A program made the translations under genes and the position numbers. A stretch of 64,000 nt of DNA from JBFXAM01 sp050184295 (GTDB lineage: Bacteria > Planctomycetota > Phycisphaerae > UBA1845 > Fen-1342). Location of the stretch: assembly GCA_050184295.1 (NCBI GenBank), contig JBFXAM010000008.1:1-64000 (forward strand). Reading direction: 5' to 3'. The first letter of the stretch is position 1; every line of letters starts with the position of its first letter. Of the stretch, positions 15,713 through 24,694 are shown piece by piece. Below the pieces are notes generated by a model. The model searched no databases. It saw nothing but the letters and a program-made list of their open reading frames with translations, and was not told the DNA's origin.

Positions 15713-18649
15713 CTAGTCGGCGCTTACCGGCACCACCGCGCCCATTTCGCGCAGCGGCGCCGCCAGCGCCGCGTCGCCGCCCACCACCACCACGCCGAGG
15801 ATGAGAAACTCGCTCGTCGGCGTCCCGGCCGATGACGCCGCCTCACGCCCCGGCTCGTTTCGGAGCAAACCAAGCAGCGCTCCGCGCGGCCCGTCCGCAG
15901 CGATCGCGGCGTGCACGCGCGCCAGCCGCCCCGCGAACGCCGCCAGCTCGCGCTGCTCGTCGCTCGGCGTGTTCACCCAGCGCAGGTGCTCGCAGGCGTC
16001 GGCGATTTCACGCGGAATCTGGCCCGCCGCAACGCGCGCCGTGAGCACCGCAATTCCCCGTGCACCCGCGAGGACGCGCCAGCGCGGCGGCACGCCGGGC
16101 GCGATCTCGCCCGGCAACTCTGCCGGCCAGCCCAGCAGCAGCCGCCACGCATCGTCCGCCTCTTGCCGCCCTCCGGCGATTCGTGAGACGACGACGCGCA
16201 GCTCCGCGACTTCGCCTTCGCGCGGCTGCCAGAGAATCGGGACCGACGTCTCGTGCGCCGCGCTTCGCACCGGCCAGAAACCGCCGAATCGCGCCGGCGG
16301 CGTTGCGCCGGACGACGGCGACGTCGTCGCACGCGACAGCGCCGCGGCGGTGTCGGGCGGCGTCGCCGCGGCCAGTTCCGCCGACGGCCGCGTTGCCGCG
16401 CTGGACGACGGCCGCGCCGGCTCGCGCGGCGTCGCGTCCAACGTCGCGTCGCGCAGCACTTGGCGCACGTCGTCGAGCGTTGCCGCAGCGCGGCCCGGCG
16501 CCGCGATGAGCACACGCCGCCCGTCGCCCCGCGTTTGCGAAAACCGCGCGAGCTCCGCCCCGCGCGTCTCCGCCAACGCCCATGTCGGGCACGGTGCGAC
16601 TAGTCCAAACGCGAGCCGATCCGCGACCGCAGCGGCGCGCTCCGAGAACGCCAGCGCGGCGCGGCGCATGCGGCGTTCGGCGGTCGCGACCGACCCCGCT
16701 TCGACACGCGGGTCGTGCACAAGATCCACGAGTAGCTCGGTCATCTGCGCCAGCCGTTCGGCCGGACCGTCGATGACCATCGTGCTCCCATCCGATGAAG
16801 GAACGACGCGCCACGACAGGCCGTGGTAGGTGAAGTAGTCGCGCAGCTCGTTCGACGAGCGGCGCGCGGAACCCAGCTCCCCCAGAAGCGCCGCAGTCAT
16901 CGGCGCGACGCCCGCGGCCGACAAGGCGATGCTCGCGCCGCCCGCACGCCCGGTGGATGTGCAGCGCAGCGACCAATCGCGCTCCGTTGCGTCTTGCGTG
17001 ACGAGTTCGGGCAGCGGAGACTCGACATTCGCGGCGCCCGCCGCCGACAGCCGCCGGAGCGTTTCGATCGGCGACAGCGTGCGATTTTCCGCCGGTGGTG
17101 CGGGTTTCCGGGCGCGCCGCGCGTCGCCGGGCGCGCCCGATCCGCCGGCGTCCGGGGGCGCGCCGCGGGGCGGGCGCGCCGCGCCGCCGATTCCCGCCAC
17201 GACGACGCAGCGCGTCTCCGCAAGTCGCGACGCGGCGGCCGCGACGTCGCCGACCGTCACGCGCGCGACCTGACCGGCCTCGAAGTCCGCCTGTAACAGG
17301 TCGCCGCCGAGGATCTCGTGTGCCGCGAGCCGCCAGGCGTAGTCGCGAAAGCACGCCTGCGCCTCGCGCTGGTCGCGCGCTGCCAGTGACCGCGCGCGCC
17401 GCAGCGGCACCGCGCTGATGGGCGTGCTGCGCACCGACTCGAGCACCTCCTGCCAAATCTCGAGCAGGTCCGCGCCGCCGCGCGCGGCATCCCCGTCGAC
17501 GCGCGGCTGCAACGCAAGCAGCAGCACGCCCGCGTCACGCCACGCAAATCGATCCCACCGCGGCGGAGGCGCGCCCAGCGCGGCGAGTCGCAGCGCGAGC
17601 ACCCCGTCGACGGGATTGCACAAGTGGTGCATCAGCACGTCGAGCGTCGCGTTCTCCGCGTAGCCCCACGCGGGCGTGAGAAACGCGAGCGTCCGCGCGC
17701 CTGCGGGCGTGTCCCCATCGTCAACGCGGATCGTGTCGGCGACCGGGCGGTCGGCGAAAGCCCGGCGCGGCGGCTCGCGCCACGCGACCCCGGCCAGCGA
17801 TTCGCGCGCAAGCGCGAACACCGCTTCGCGGTCCACGTCGCCGACGATGAACAGGGTCGCGTTCCCGGAGACGAGCCAGCGCGCCTCGAATTCGCGCCGC
17901 AGCGCCTCACGCGCCCCGAGCGCGGCGCCTTCCGCGGGCGCTGCCGCGTTTCCGCCGGCGGAGTCTGGCGCGACCCGATCGCCCGCCGGCACGCTCCCGG
18001 CCGCGGGTGCGTGCCGATAGGGATGCCCGGCGAACAACGCGTTGAGAACCCGCGACCACGTCGCGTGCGACAGGCCCAAGTCGCCGCGCGTCGCGCTCGG
18101 CCAATCCGCGCCGACACGCGCGCCGCCGAAGCCCGCGCGCTCCGCGCTGGGAAAATCCGCGATCGTGATCGCCGATCGCGCGCCGTCGAACACGTTGCGG
18201 CGCAAGTCCTCGGGCGCCAAGGGCGTCGCGAGTTCAGCGAACACCGGGATCAGCGCGGGGAGCTGCCCCAGCGGTGCGACCGCCGCGAACACGGTCGCGT
18301 CGCGCAGCACGCGCCCCTCGAACGCCGCACCCGTCGCCCGCAGTCGCAGCGCCGCGTCACGCCGCGTTTCACGCGCTCGGCGCAGCTCCTCGGCCACGCC
18401 GAGCCCGTCCGCCGGCTCCGCCGCCGCGCCCGCCGCAAACCACAGTTGCACGCTCACCAGCGACTGCCCCGGCTCGACCACGGCGCACACGCGCAGCCCG
18501 CGGTCGAGCCGCTCGAATCTCACGCGGTCAACGAGGTCGTCGCGCGCCGCACCGGGGGCGCCAACCGCCGTCGCGGAATGATCGATACGCATCGCGCTGG
18601 ATGCGACCAGCGTCGCGGCGACCCACCAGACTGCGCTCTGCCGGCTCAT
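15713..18649 (-). CDS. M16-family peptidase homologue lacking the zinc motif
   Basis: About 978 residues with a signal-like hydrophobic N-terminus, so probably periplasmic. The first half follows the M16 (pitrilysin/processing peptidase) plan: FERLDRGLRVCAVVEPG, SVQLWFAAGAAAEP and then the site where HxxEH is expected. Here it reads GLGVAEELRRARE: the glutamate is kept but both histidines are replaced, so zinc cannot bind normally. A second M16-like pair of domains occupies the C-terminal half, with the linker (Ala/Pro-rich) around residue 500. It may be a non-catalytic subunit, but no active M16 partner is in the window. The start could also be ATG 18676; neither has a clear ribosome binding site. 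ATG 18649 gives the more typical signal peptide. Confidence 0.7.
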   Translation of the reverse strand: MSRQSAVWWVAATLVASSAMRIDHSATAVGAPGAARDDLVDRVRFERLDRGLRVCAVVEPGQSLVSVQLWFAAGAAAEPADGLGVAEELRRARETRRDAALRLRATGAAFEGRVLRDATVFAAVAPLGQLPALIPVFAELATPLAPEDLRRNVFDGARSAITIADFPSAERAGFGGARVGADWPSATRGDLGLSHATWSRVLNALFAGHPYRHAPAAGSVPAGDRVAPDSAGGNAAAPAEGAALGAREALRREFEARWLVSGNATLFIVGDVDREAVFALARESLAGVAWREPPRRAFADRPVADTIRVDDGDTPAGARTLAFLTPAWGYAENATLDVLMHHLCNPVDGVLALRLAALGAPPPRWDRFAWRDAGVLLLALQPRVDGDAARGGADLLEIWQEVLESVRSTPISAVPLRRARSLAARDQREAQACFRDYAWRLAAHEILGGDLLQADFEAGQVARVTVGDVAAAASRLAETRCVVVAGIGGAARPPRGAPPDAGGSGAPGDARRARKPAPPAENRTLSPIETLRRLSAAGAANVESPLPELVTQDATERDWSLRCTSTGRAGGASIALSAAGVAPMTAALLGELGSARRSSNELRDYFTYHGLSWRVVPSSDGSTMVIDGPAERLAQMTELLVDLVHDPRVEAGSVATAERRMRRAALAFSERAAAVADRLAFGLVAPCPTWALAETRGAELARFSQTRGDGRRVLIAAPGRAAATLDDVRQVLRDATLDATPREPARPSSSAATRPSAELAAATPPDTAAALSRATTSPSSGATPPARFGGFWPVRSAAHETSVPILWQPREGEVAELRVVVSRIAGGRQEADDAWRLLLGWPAELPGEIAPGVPPRWRVLAGARGIAVLTARVAAGQIPREIADACEHLRWVNTPSDEQRELAAFAGRLARVHAAIAADGPRGALLGLLRNEPGREAASSAGTPTSEFLILGVVVVGGDAALAAPLREMGAVVPVSAD

Positions 18650-18708
18650 CAGCGATTGATCGTATCGCGACCGCATCGGCGACGGAAACGGCCCGCGGTG
18701 CGCATGCG

Positions 18709-18737
18709 TTGCGACTCCGCCGCAGCGCTCCTATACT
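18709..18737 (+). promoter_or_regulatory. Promoter of the FmdB-like gene
   Basis: TTGCGA (18709-18714) and TATACT (18732-18737) are separated by 17 bp. Transcription would start near 18744, giving a leader of about 35 nt before the GTG start. Confidence 0.6.
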
Positions 18738-18778
18738 CCCCCCGGACGGATCTGGGGCTTGCAAGAGGAGTCTGCGCT

Positions 18779-19009
18779 GTGCCGATCTACGAGTACCAGT
18801 GTCGCGCGTGCGACGCGGGTTTTGAGACGCTCGTGCGGTCGAGCGAAGAAGAACGCGCCGTCCGCTGCCCGAAGTGCGCCAGCGCCCGCATCGAGCGAAA
18901 ACTCAGCGTCTTCGCCGCGCGCGCCGCGGCGGCGCCTTCCGCCGGCGCCCTGCCCCGCGGAGGCTGCGGACGCTGCGGCGATCCTGCGGGGCCTTGTGGT
19001 TTGGACTAG
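18779..19009 (+). CDS. FmdB-type zinc ribbon protein
   Basis: A 76-residue protein starting at GTG 18779, chosen because AGAGGAG lies 8 nt upstream and the family begins MPIYEYxC. It reads PIYEYQCRACDAGFE and then RCPKCAS, forming a C-x2-C/C-x2-C zinc ribbon as in the FmdB/CxxC_CXXC_SSSS regulatory family. The C-terminus adds GGCGRCGDPAGPCG, a further Cys-rich tail common in this family. Function is not firmly known; a regulator of amidase expression was the founding description. It is divergent from the M16 gene and monocistronic as far as can be seen. Confidence 0.9.
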   Translation: MPIYEYQCRACDAGFETLVRSSEEERAVRCPKCASARIERKLSVFAARAAAAPSAGALPRGGCGRCGDPAGPCGLD

Positions 19010-19229
19010 ACCGCGAGTCACGACTCTGCGGCGCACGACGCGACGAACGTTCGCGCGGGCGAAAAGCCCGCGGCTCAAAGGAGTTCGACACATTCGTGCA
19101 TGACGATTCAGACCCCCGTCGCAGCCGCGGCGCCGGATGTCACCGGCAACGGCGATCGGGCGGCGACCGCACACGTCGGAAACGAGCGTCATCAAGCTCC
19201 GTGGAGAACCGCGCCGTGAGCCACCCGCA

Positions 19230-19697
19230 ATGAGCCGCCGCCCCGACCCGCTGGCGCGAACCCTGCAGGCCGGCGTGCTCGCGTGGATTCTGCCGGGCGC
19301 GGGACACGTGTTCCTCGGCCATCGCGCTCTCGGCTACGTGTTCTTCTTCGCGATCACGATCCCCTTTCTGACCGGCGTCGCGGTCGGCGGCGTCAAGGAA
19401 TCGATCAACCCCCGCTCCAACGTGTGGCTGTTTCTCGCCGAACTGGGCTGCGGCGGCTACACCACCGCGGGTTACTTCGTCAGCAACGCGCTGCCCACCG
19501 TCGGCCCGAACGACTATTCGCCTTATGTCAGCTACTACCCCGAGAGCGACATCGCGCAGATCTACCTCGCGACCGCGGGACTCTTGAACGTCCTCGCGGT
19601 GCTCGACGCGCTCGCGCGGGCGCAATACAACGGCCTGCCTGTGTTTCAGCGCGAAATGGCGCCCGACGCACCGCCGTCCGGGGGCCCGGCCTCATGA
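19230..19697 (+). CDS. Small membrane protein resembling DUF6677
   Basis: A 155-residue membrane protein. It opens with LQAGVLAWILPGAGHVFLGHRALGY split over the first helix and loop, the hallmark of the DUF6677 family, then FFFAITIPFLTGVAVGG as helix 2. A third hydrophobic segment (about residues 65-85) and a fourth (IYLATAGLLNVLAVLDAL) near the C-terminus follow. Function is unknown. ATG 19230 is taken as start because the family begins just before the LAGxLAW motif; an in-frame start at 19137 would add a polar, Arg-rich stretch. The last four bases overlap the next gene's start (ATGA), so translation is probably coupled. Confidence 0.75.
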   Translation: MSRRPDPLARTLQAGVLAWILPGAGHVFLGHRALGYVFFFAITIPFLTGVAVGGVKESINPRSNVWLFLAELGCGGYTTAGYFVSNALPTVGPNDYSPYVSYYPESDIAQIYLATAGLLNVLAVLDALARAQYNGLPVFQREMAPDAPPSGGPAS

Positions 19698-19981
19698 GCA
19701 CACCCTTGCTGCTGCTGGCACACGCCGCTTCCAGGTCGCTCGCACCCCCGAGCTTCTGGCTGCCCTTCATTCACCCGATCAAGCTGCCGTTCGGCGCCCG
19801 GCTCTGGATGCTCATTCCGCTGGTCGTTTGCGTGGCCCTCGTCTACCGCGCGACGCGCGCCAAGTCCGCGAAGAACCTCGCCTGGCCGACCGCACTCACC
19901 TCGATCAACATCATCGTCGGCATGGCGTTGATCGCGTTCGGCTTCTACGCGGCCCACGAGATCGTGCTCGCCTGGTCCTGA
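19694..19981 (+). CDS. Small two-helix membrane protein
   Basis: A 95-residue hydrophobic protein. It begins MSTPLLLLAHAASRS, then has two confident transmembrane segments, LWMLIPLVVCVALVY and IIVGMALIAFGFYAAH, with a polar RATRAKSAKNLAWP loop between them. It overlaps the stop of the upstream membrane protein gene by four bases and is followed 53 nt later by pcm. I do not recognise the family. The overlap suggests it acts together with the upstream protein in the membrane. Confidence 0.75.
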   Translation: MSTPLLLLAHAASRSLAPPSFWLPFIHPIKLPFGARLWMLIPLVVCVALVYRATRAKSAKNLAWPTALTSINIIVGMALIAFGFYAAHEIVLAWS

Positions 19982-20034
19982 ACGCCCGCGGACGCGCCGT
20001 CGCCCCGCCGCGGCGCATACGATTGGGAAGACCG

Positions 20035-20718
20035 ATGCCTCCCGATCCATCGATCCTGCCGCCGACACCCGACCCGGACCGCCGCGCCCTCGAGCGCGAC
20101 GCGATGGTGAACGAGCAGCTTGCCCGCCGCGGCATCCGCGACGCGGCGGTGCTGGACGCCTTGCGCCGCGTGCCGCGCGAGTGGTTTGTGCCAGACGCCA
20201 GCGCGGCCGACGCCTATGCCGACAACGCGCTCTCGATCGACTGCGCCCAGACGATCTCGCAGCCCTACATGGTCGCGCGCATGACCGAGCTGCTCGAGCT
20301 CCGCGACACCGACCGCGTGCTCGAAGTCGGCACCGGCTCCGGCTATCAGACCGCAATCCTCGCACTGCTCGCGCGCGAAGTCTTCACCATCGAGTGGTGG
20401 CTCCCGCTCATGCTCGCCGCCGGCGAACGACTCAAGCGACTCGGGCTGCGAAACATCCGGCAGCGCTGCGGCGACGGGTCGACGGGTTGGCCCGACGCCG
20501 CCCCGTTCGACGCGATCATTGTGACCGCCGGCGCGCCGCACGTCCCCGCCTCGCTCCGCGGGCAGCTCGCCGTCGCAGGCCGGCTGGTCACCCCCATCGG
20601 TCCCCGCGACGACCAGACGCTGGTGCGCGTCCGCCGCAACACCGACGGCTACGCGACCGAGGAGCTGTTGAAGTGTCGCTTTGTGAAGCTCGTCGGCGAT
20701 GAGGGTTGGAAGGACTGA
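20035..20718 (+). CDS. pcm: Protein-L-isoaspartate O-methyltransferase
   Basis: A 227-residue SAM-dependent methyltransferase that repairs isoaspartyl residues in aged proteins. It carries VPREWFVP, the substrate-side motif ISQPYMVARM and motif I VLEVGTGSGYQTA, followed by the acidic strand EVFTIEWW, AIIVTAGAP (motif II) and the C-terminal LVTPIG strand. All are in the order and spacing of Pcm. Note EW in place of the more usual E-R/D at the end of motif post-I. Start ATG 20035 has GGAAG 5 nt upstream. It follows the two membrane protein genes on the same strand. Confidence 0.93.
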   Translation: MPPDPSILPPTPDPDRRALERDAMVNEQLARRGIRDAAVLDALRRVPREWFVPDASAADAYADNALSIDCAQTISQPYMVARMTELLELRDTDRVLEVGTGSGYQTAILALLAREVFTIEWWLPLMLAAGERLKRLGLRNIRQRCGDGSTGWPDAAPFDAIIVTAGAPHVPASLRGQLAVAGRLVTPIGPRDDQTLVRVRRNTDGYATEELLKCRFVKLVGDEGWKD

Positions 20719-20786
20719 CGACCGCTCGCCCGGTGGATCGATCGTCAGGCCGATCGCTTCGCCGGACTCGTTGGGCACGCGGGGCG

Positions 20787-21743
20787 CTAGGGCAGCAGAT
20801 ACGGCGCGACGTACGTCTTGTTGAAGCCGTACGTGATGATCGTCGCGTGACCGCCCCAATGACCGCTGCGGATCATTTCCGGCGTCCAGCGCACCTGTCG
20901 CACGCGCTCGCGCAGTGCCAGGTCAGGCACGGCCCGCGTCAGGTCGAACCCCACGTGCCCGGCGGAGTCGGTGTGCTCGCGGTCGATCGCGCCGAAGGCG
21001 CGCGTGCCGAGCCCGAGAATCACCCAGTCCCCGTGCGAGTAGAAATTCACCAGCAGTCCGTCGATGCGGCGCAGCGCCGCCGCTAGATCGTGCGTCGGGC
21101 TGATGGCGGCGTGAACCAGCACGAGATTGCGGATCCGCAGCGACTCGGGCAGCGCCTCGGCGATCATCACCGCCAGCCCGCCGCCGCCGGAGTAGCCGAC
21201 GAGGTCGATCGGCGCGGTCGGCGACGCGTTGCGAAAGGCGACGATCTCCGCTGCGACCTGCGCCGCCCGCGCCCGGTTGCGTTCGAGCTCCACGAGATTC
21301 CCGAGCACGTCCAGACGCTGCCAGTCGAGCGTGCGGAATTCGGCCTCACAGCCCGCGTCGCGCGCGGCGCGACGGGCCCACTCCAGCATCCACGGCCCGC
21401 CTTCAATGCCGGGGAAGAAATACACGAGCCCAGGCGTCCGCTGCGCCGCCGGCTGCGTGGCCGTGACCGTCGCGCTCGAACCGGAAACCACTGGCGGCGG
21501 AGCGGTCGAGGACGGCGACGACGCGAACGGCGCCGCCGCCGAGGCGCCCGCGGCGGCATCGAGGCGTCTCGTCGGCGGCCGCGCGCCGTTCGTCGCGGCG
21601 CCGGGTGATGGGACGACTCGCGGCGATGGATAATCGACGTGCGCCGGCCGAGTGGTCGCGCCCGTCTCGCAGCCGAAGACCAAAGCCGCCGCGACGCCGA
21701 GCGCGAGAAGTGCGAACCAGCCGGTTGCAACGCGATCGGTCAT
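20787..21743 (-). CDS. Alpha/beta-hydrolase-like lipoprotein
   Basis: A 318-residue protein with a lipoprotein signal (VFGC, Cys25) and an Ala/Pro/Ser-rich linker of about 90 residues. The C-terminal domain resembles an alpha/beta hydrolase. VYFFPGIEGGPWM may form the oxyanion region, IDLVGYSGGGGLAVMIAE carries the nucleophile elbow G-x-S-x-G, and a late Gly-His (DSAGHVGFD or GHWGGHA) could supply the histidine. It is likely an esterase or lipase attached outside the cytoplasm; the substrate is unknown. The start is ATG 21743, giving the lipoprotein signal. It lies 4 nt after the ThiF-like gene's stop on the same strand, so it may share its transcript. Confidence 0.7.
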   Translation of the reverse strand: MTDRVATGWFALLALGVAAALVFGCETGATTRPAHVDYPSPRVVPSPGAATNGARPPTRRLDAAAGASAAAPFASSPSSTAPPPVVSGSSATVTATQPAAQRTPGLVYFFPGIEGGPWMLEWARRAARDAGCEAEFRTLDWQRLDVLGNLVELERNRARAAQVAAEIVAFRNASPTAPIDLVGYSGGGGLAVMIAEALPESLRIRNLVLVHAAISPTHDLAAALRRIDGLLVNFYSHGDWVILGLGTRAFGAIDREHTDSAGHVGFDLTRAVPDLALRERVRQVRWTPEMIRSGHWGGHATIITYGFNKTYVAPYLLP

Positions 21744-21747
21744 GCTG

Positions 21748-22809
21748 CTACGCACCGATGTACTTGGCATAGACGCCGCGCGCCGCGGCCGGGTCGCTGG
21801 TGCCTTTGATGATCGCCCGCCCGTCGGCGAAGAGCGTGACGTGAAACGAATCGATCGTGAAACGCAGCAGAAACGCGTTCGCCGTCGGCCGCGCCCGCCC
21901 GCCGACACGGGCCGCGATCTCCTGGAAATTCACGCGCACCCCCGGCGCCGGCGTCACCTGCACCGCGTCGCGCCCGCACAGCGAGACGCTCGCGGATGCG
22001 TGCTTGCCTGCCAGAAACTCGAACTCCCGGCGCCGACAACACACGCACACACCCTGCTCGAACGCCGCCTGCATCCCCAGCGACCGAAACTGCCCCCGCC
22101 ACACGTCGATGCTCACCAGCGCGCGGCTCACCTCCGCGGTCCGTCCCATCAGAATCTTCATCGCCTCCACCGCTTGCAGGCTCGCGACGACGTCGACCGC
22201 CGGCGCCAGCACGCCCGCCGTGTCGCACGTCGGCGTCGTCCCCGGCGGCGGCATCTCCTCCCACACGCACCGCAGACACGCCGTCTCGCCAGGCAGGACC
22301 GGCATCACGACGCCCTCGGCCCCCAGCACCGCGCCGTAGACCCACGGCAGCCCGTGCTTCACCGCCACGTCGTTGACCAGGAACCGCGTCTCGAAGTTGT
22401 CTGTGCCGTCGAGCAGCAAGTCGACATCCGTCAGCAGCGCCTCGGCGTTGTCGTGGCGCACATCCGCGATCACGCCGTCGACCTCGACTGCCGAGTTGAT
22501 CTTGCGGAGCTTGCGGGCGGCCGCCTCGGCCTTGGGCAGGTTCTGGGCGAGATCGTGCTCGTCGAAAAGCACCTGCCGCTGGAGGTTGTTCAGCTCGATG
22601 AAATCGCGGTCGATGATCCGCAGGTAGCCGACGCCGGACCGCGCCAGCGTGTTGGCGAGCACCGAGCCCAGCGCGCCGCAGCCGACCAGCGCGACGCGCG
22701 AGTATTTCAGCCGCTTCTGCCCGGCTTCGCCGACGGGCGCAAAGAGCATCTGTCGCGAGTAGCGGCTGAGCGTATCGTCCGTGAATGACGCCGCGGGTGT
22801 TGTTGTCAC
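21748..22809 (-). CDS. ThiF/MoeB/HesA-family adenylyltransferase
   Basis: A 353-residue E1-like enzyme. It starts with RYSRQMLFAPVGEAGQ and ATP-binding VALVGCGALGS. It has the DRDFIELNNLQRQVLF motif, the DGTDNFETR crossover region and a zinc-binding pair CLRC with a later CVCC. The C-terminal 90 residues form the extra domain seen in B. subtilis-type ThiF/MoeB, ending FADGRAIIKGTSDP...AKYIG. It would adenylate the C-terminal glycine of a ubiquitin-like sulfur carrier (ThiS or MoaD) for thiamine or molybdopterin synthesis. No such carrier gene is in the window, so the pathway is undecided. GTG 22809 is chosen as start because it directly precedes the conserved N-terminus; no strong ribosome binding site is visible. 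Confidence 0.88.
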   Translation of the reverse strand: MTTTPAASFTDDTLSRYSRQMLFAPVGEAGQKRLKYSRVALVGCGALGSVLANTLARSGVGYLRIIDRDFIELNNLQRQVLFDEHDLAQNLPKAEAAARKLRKINSAVEVDGVIADVRHDNAEALLTDVDLLLDGTDNFETRFLVNDVAVKHGLPWVYGAVLGAEGVVMPVLPGETACLRCVWEEMPPPGTTPTCDTAGVLAPAVDVVASLQAVEAMKILMGRTAEVSRALVSIDVWRGQFRSLGMQAAFEQGVCVCCRRREFEFLAGKHASASVSLCGRDAVQVTPAPGVRVNFQEIAARVGGRARPTANAFLLRFTIDSFHVTLFADGRAIIKGTSDPAAARGVYAKYIGA

Positions 22810-22959
22810 TTCAGTAGTGTAGCCGCGCAAGGGTGGGCCTGGCGTCCTGCCCGGCGCGCGGGGGTTGGGGCGGGCATCCTGCCCGGCGCGCCTCTGGCAT
22901 CGCGACGTCCCGCCGGGTGGGTCGACCGCGGGCGGCGGGTCCGGAGCCGACCGCACCAC

Positions 22960-23388
22960 TCAGCGCAGCCGCTTCCACGCCCCCCACGCGACGAAGCTGT
23001 TCAGCAGTCCGAAGATGCCCACGAGATAGCCGTCGCTGTCGCGATGGAGAATCCAGATTGCCGCGATCGCGAGGCAGCCTGCCGCGGCGAGCGTGCTGAG
23101 CAGGGCCTCCGCGAGCGCCGCGAGCGGGATTCGCAGGTATACGAGCAGCGCGACAAGCAGCAGACCAATACCGACGATCCGCCCCATCCACTTGAACGCC
23201 GCCACGGATCCATCGTAGAGCGCGTCGCCGCTCACGCCGATCATCGGTCGATAGAACCCGACATAGAGGAACAGCAGCGCCGAAAGGAGCGTGTAGAACG
23301 CAGACTCGCCAACCAGTTCGTCGACGGAGCGGGCGCGGGGCGCGTCCTTCGGCGGCGTGGAGAGCGGCGGCTGCGGCGAATCGCTCAT
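22960..23388 (-). CDS. Hypothetical four-helix membrane protein
   Basis: A 142-residue protein with a short polar N-terminus (Pro/Ser-rich) and four predicted transmembrane helices at about residues 30-50, 68-86, 92-113 and 121-138. The loops are short, and the C-terminus ends in basic residues (WKRLR), probably cytoplasmic. It has no recognised family. It is divergent from the HtrA-type protease gene, sharing the 100-bp intergenic region. The start ATG 23388 is the only one that gives a sensible N-terminus; the open frame upstream runs into the protease gene on the opposite strand. Confidence 0.65.
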   Translation of the reverse strand: MSDSPQPPLSTPPKDAPRARSVDELVGESAFYTLLSALLFLYVGFYRPMIGVSGDALYDGSVAAFKWMGRIVGIGLLLVALLVYLRIPLAALAEALLSTLAAAGCLAIAAIWILHRDSDGYLVGIFGLLNSFVAWGAWKRLR

Positions 23389-23433
23389 GGTCGGCCTCGT
23401 AGATCCATCCGCGTCGGGCGGCGCCGGCCGCCG

Positions 23434-23462
23434 GCGACAAACCGCGCGACCGCTTCTATAGT
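23434..23462 (+). promoter_or_regulatory. Candidate promoter of the HtrA-type protease gene
   Basis: GCGACA (23434-23439) and TATAGT (23457-23462) are separated by 17 bp, 27 nt before the first start codon of the protease. Confidence 0.5.
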
Positions 23463-23488
23463 ATCCGACGCCGTCAGACCCTTGGCAA

Positions 23489-24469
23489 ATGGAGCATACG
23501 ATCGTGATGACCCGGCGCGTGCGGCTGTCGATGTGCGTCGTATTTGGTGGGCTGCTGTCCGTCGCCGCGGTCGGCGAGATCATTACGCTCAACGACGGCC
23601 AGGTCGTGAAGTGTGAGATTCTGCGCGAGTATCCCGACCGCATCCTCGTCGATCTCGGCTTCGACGTGCTCTCGATCCCGCGCGCCAACATCCGCACCAT
23701 CGAGAAGCAGGAACTCGTCGAAACGCCCAAAGACCCCGAGCGCGTGGAGGCCAGCGGACACCTCTACAGCACGGCGCGGCTCCCGGTCGACAGCGTCAAG
23801 AACCTCACCGAGCGCTTCGGCGAAGGCGTCGTGCTCGTTTCCGCGCCGGGCGGACTCGGCAGCGGATTCTTCATTTCGCCGGAAGGTCACATCATCACCA
23901 ACTTCCACGTGATCGAAGGCGAGACCAAGCTCGCCGTCACCGTCTTTCGAAAGGTCGGCGCCGAGTTCAAGCGCCAGAAAATGGAAGAAGTCGAGATCAT
24001 CGCCACCAACCCCTTCCTCGACCTCGCGCTGCTCAAGGTCGCGCTGCCCGACGGCTACCAACCCGTCGTCACCTATCTCGCCGAGGACGACCGCCTCCGC
24101 GACGGCGACCGCGTTTTTGCCATCGGCAACCCGCTCGGCCTCGAACGCAGCGTGTCCGAGGGCATCGTGAGCCGCCGAAACCGCGCCGAGGAAGGCCTCG
24201 CGTATATTCAGACCACGACCCAGATCAACCCCGGCAATTCCGGCGGGCCGCTCTTCAACGCCCGCGGCGAGGTCGTCGGCGTCACGAACATGAAGATCCT
24301 CGGTGGCGAGGGCATCGGGTTTGCGATCCCCGTCCGCTACGTCATCGACTTTCTCCGCAACCGCGACGCCTTTGCGTACAACAGCGAAAGCTCCGCCGCC
24401 GGGTTTCGATATCTTCAGCCACCCGAGCGCCGAAACTCCGCGCCATCCGAACTGCTGAAGCGGAAGTGA
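23489..24469 (+). CDS. HtrA/Deg-like trypsin-fold serine protease without PDZ domain
   Basis: A 326-residue exported protease. A signal-anchor helix is followed by a small beta domain (IITLNDGQVVKCEILREY, about residues 31-75). The trypsin-like domain has a complete triad: H140 in NFHVIEG, D178 in LDLALLK and S251 in NPGNSGGPL. The activation/oxyanion regions look intact. The protein ends about 40 residues after the protease fold, with no room for the PDZ domains of DegP or DegS. It probably acts in envelope protein quality control. The start may be ATG 23489 or ATG 23507; both give the same signal sequence. The gene is monocistronic, 225 bp before the next start. Confidence 0.88.
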   Translation: MEHTIVMTRRVRLSMCVVFGGLLSVAAVGEIITLNDGQVVKCEILREYPDRILVDLGFDVLSIPRANIRTIEKQELVETPKDPERVEASGHLYSTARLPVDSVKNLTERFGEGVVLVSAPGGLGSGFFISPEGHIITNFHVIEGETKLAVTVFRKVGAEFKRQKMEEVEIIATNPFLDLALLKVALPDGYQPVVTYLAEDDRLRDGDRVFAIGNPLGLERSVSEGIVSRRNRAEEGLAYIQTTTQINPGNSGGPLFNARGEVVGVTNMKILGGEGIGFAIPVRYVIDFLRNRDAFAYNSESSAAGFRYLQPPERRNSAPSELLKRK

Positions 24470-24694
24470 TGGCCGCCGCCCGTGCGGCCGCCGACCGGGA
24501 CGCCCATCTCCGCATCCGCACAAAAGCCGACGTGCGATTTTCGCCGATCTGGAGATAATGCGCGCCCGGCGACGGGGCGTTCGAAACCGCCCGAATACCG
24601 GCGCGAACGCGACTCGAGCGCACGCCGCGCGGCTTGCGACCGACCGTACCTTTACACGGATGCGATCCGTACACACTCCTATGAGGACTCTGTC

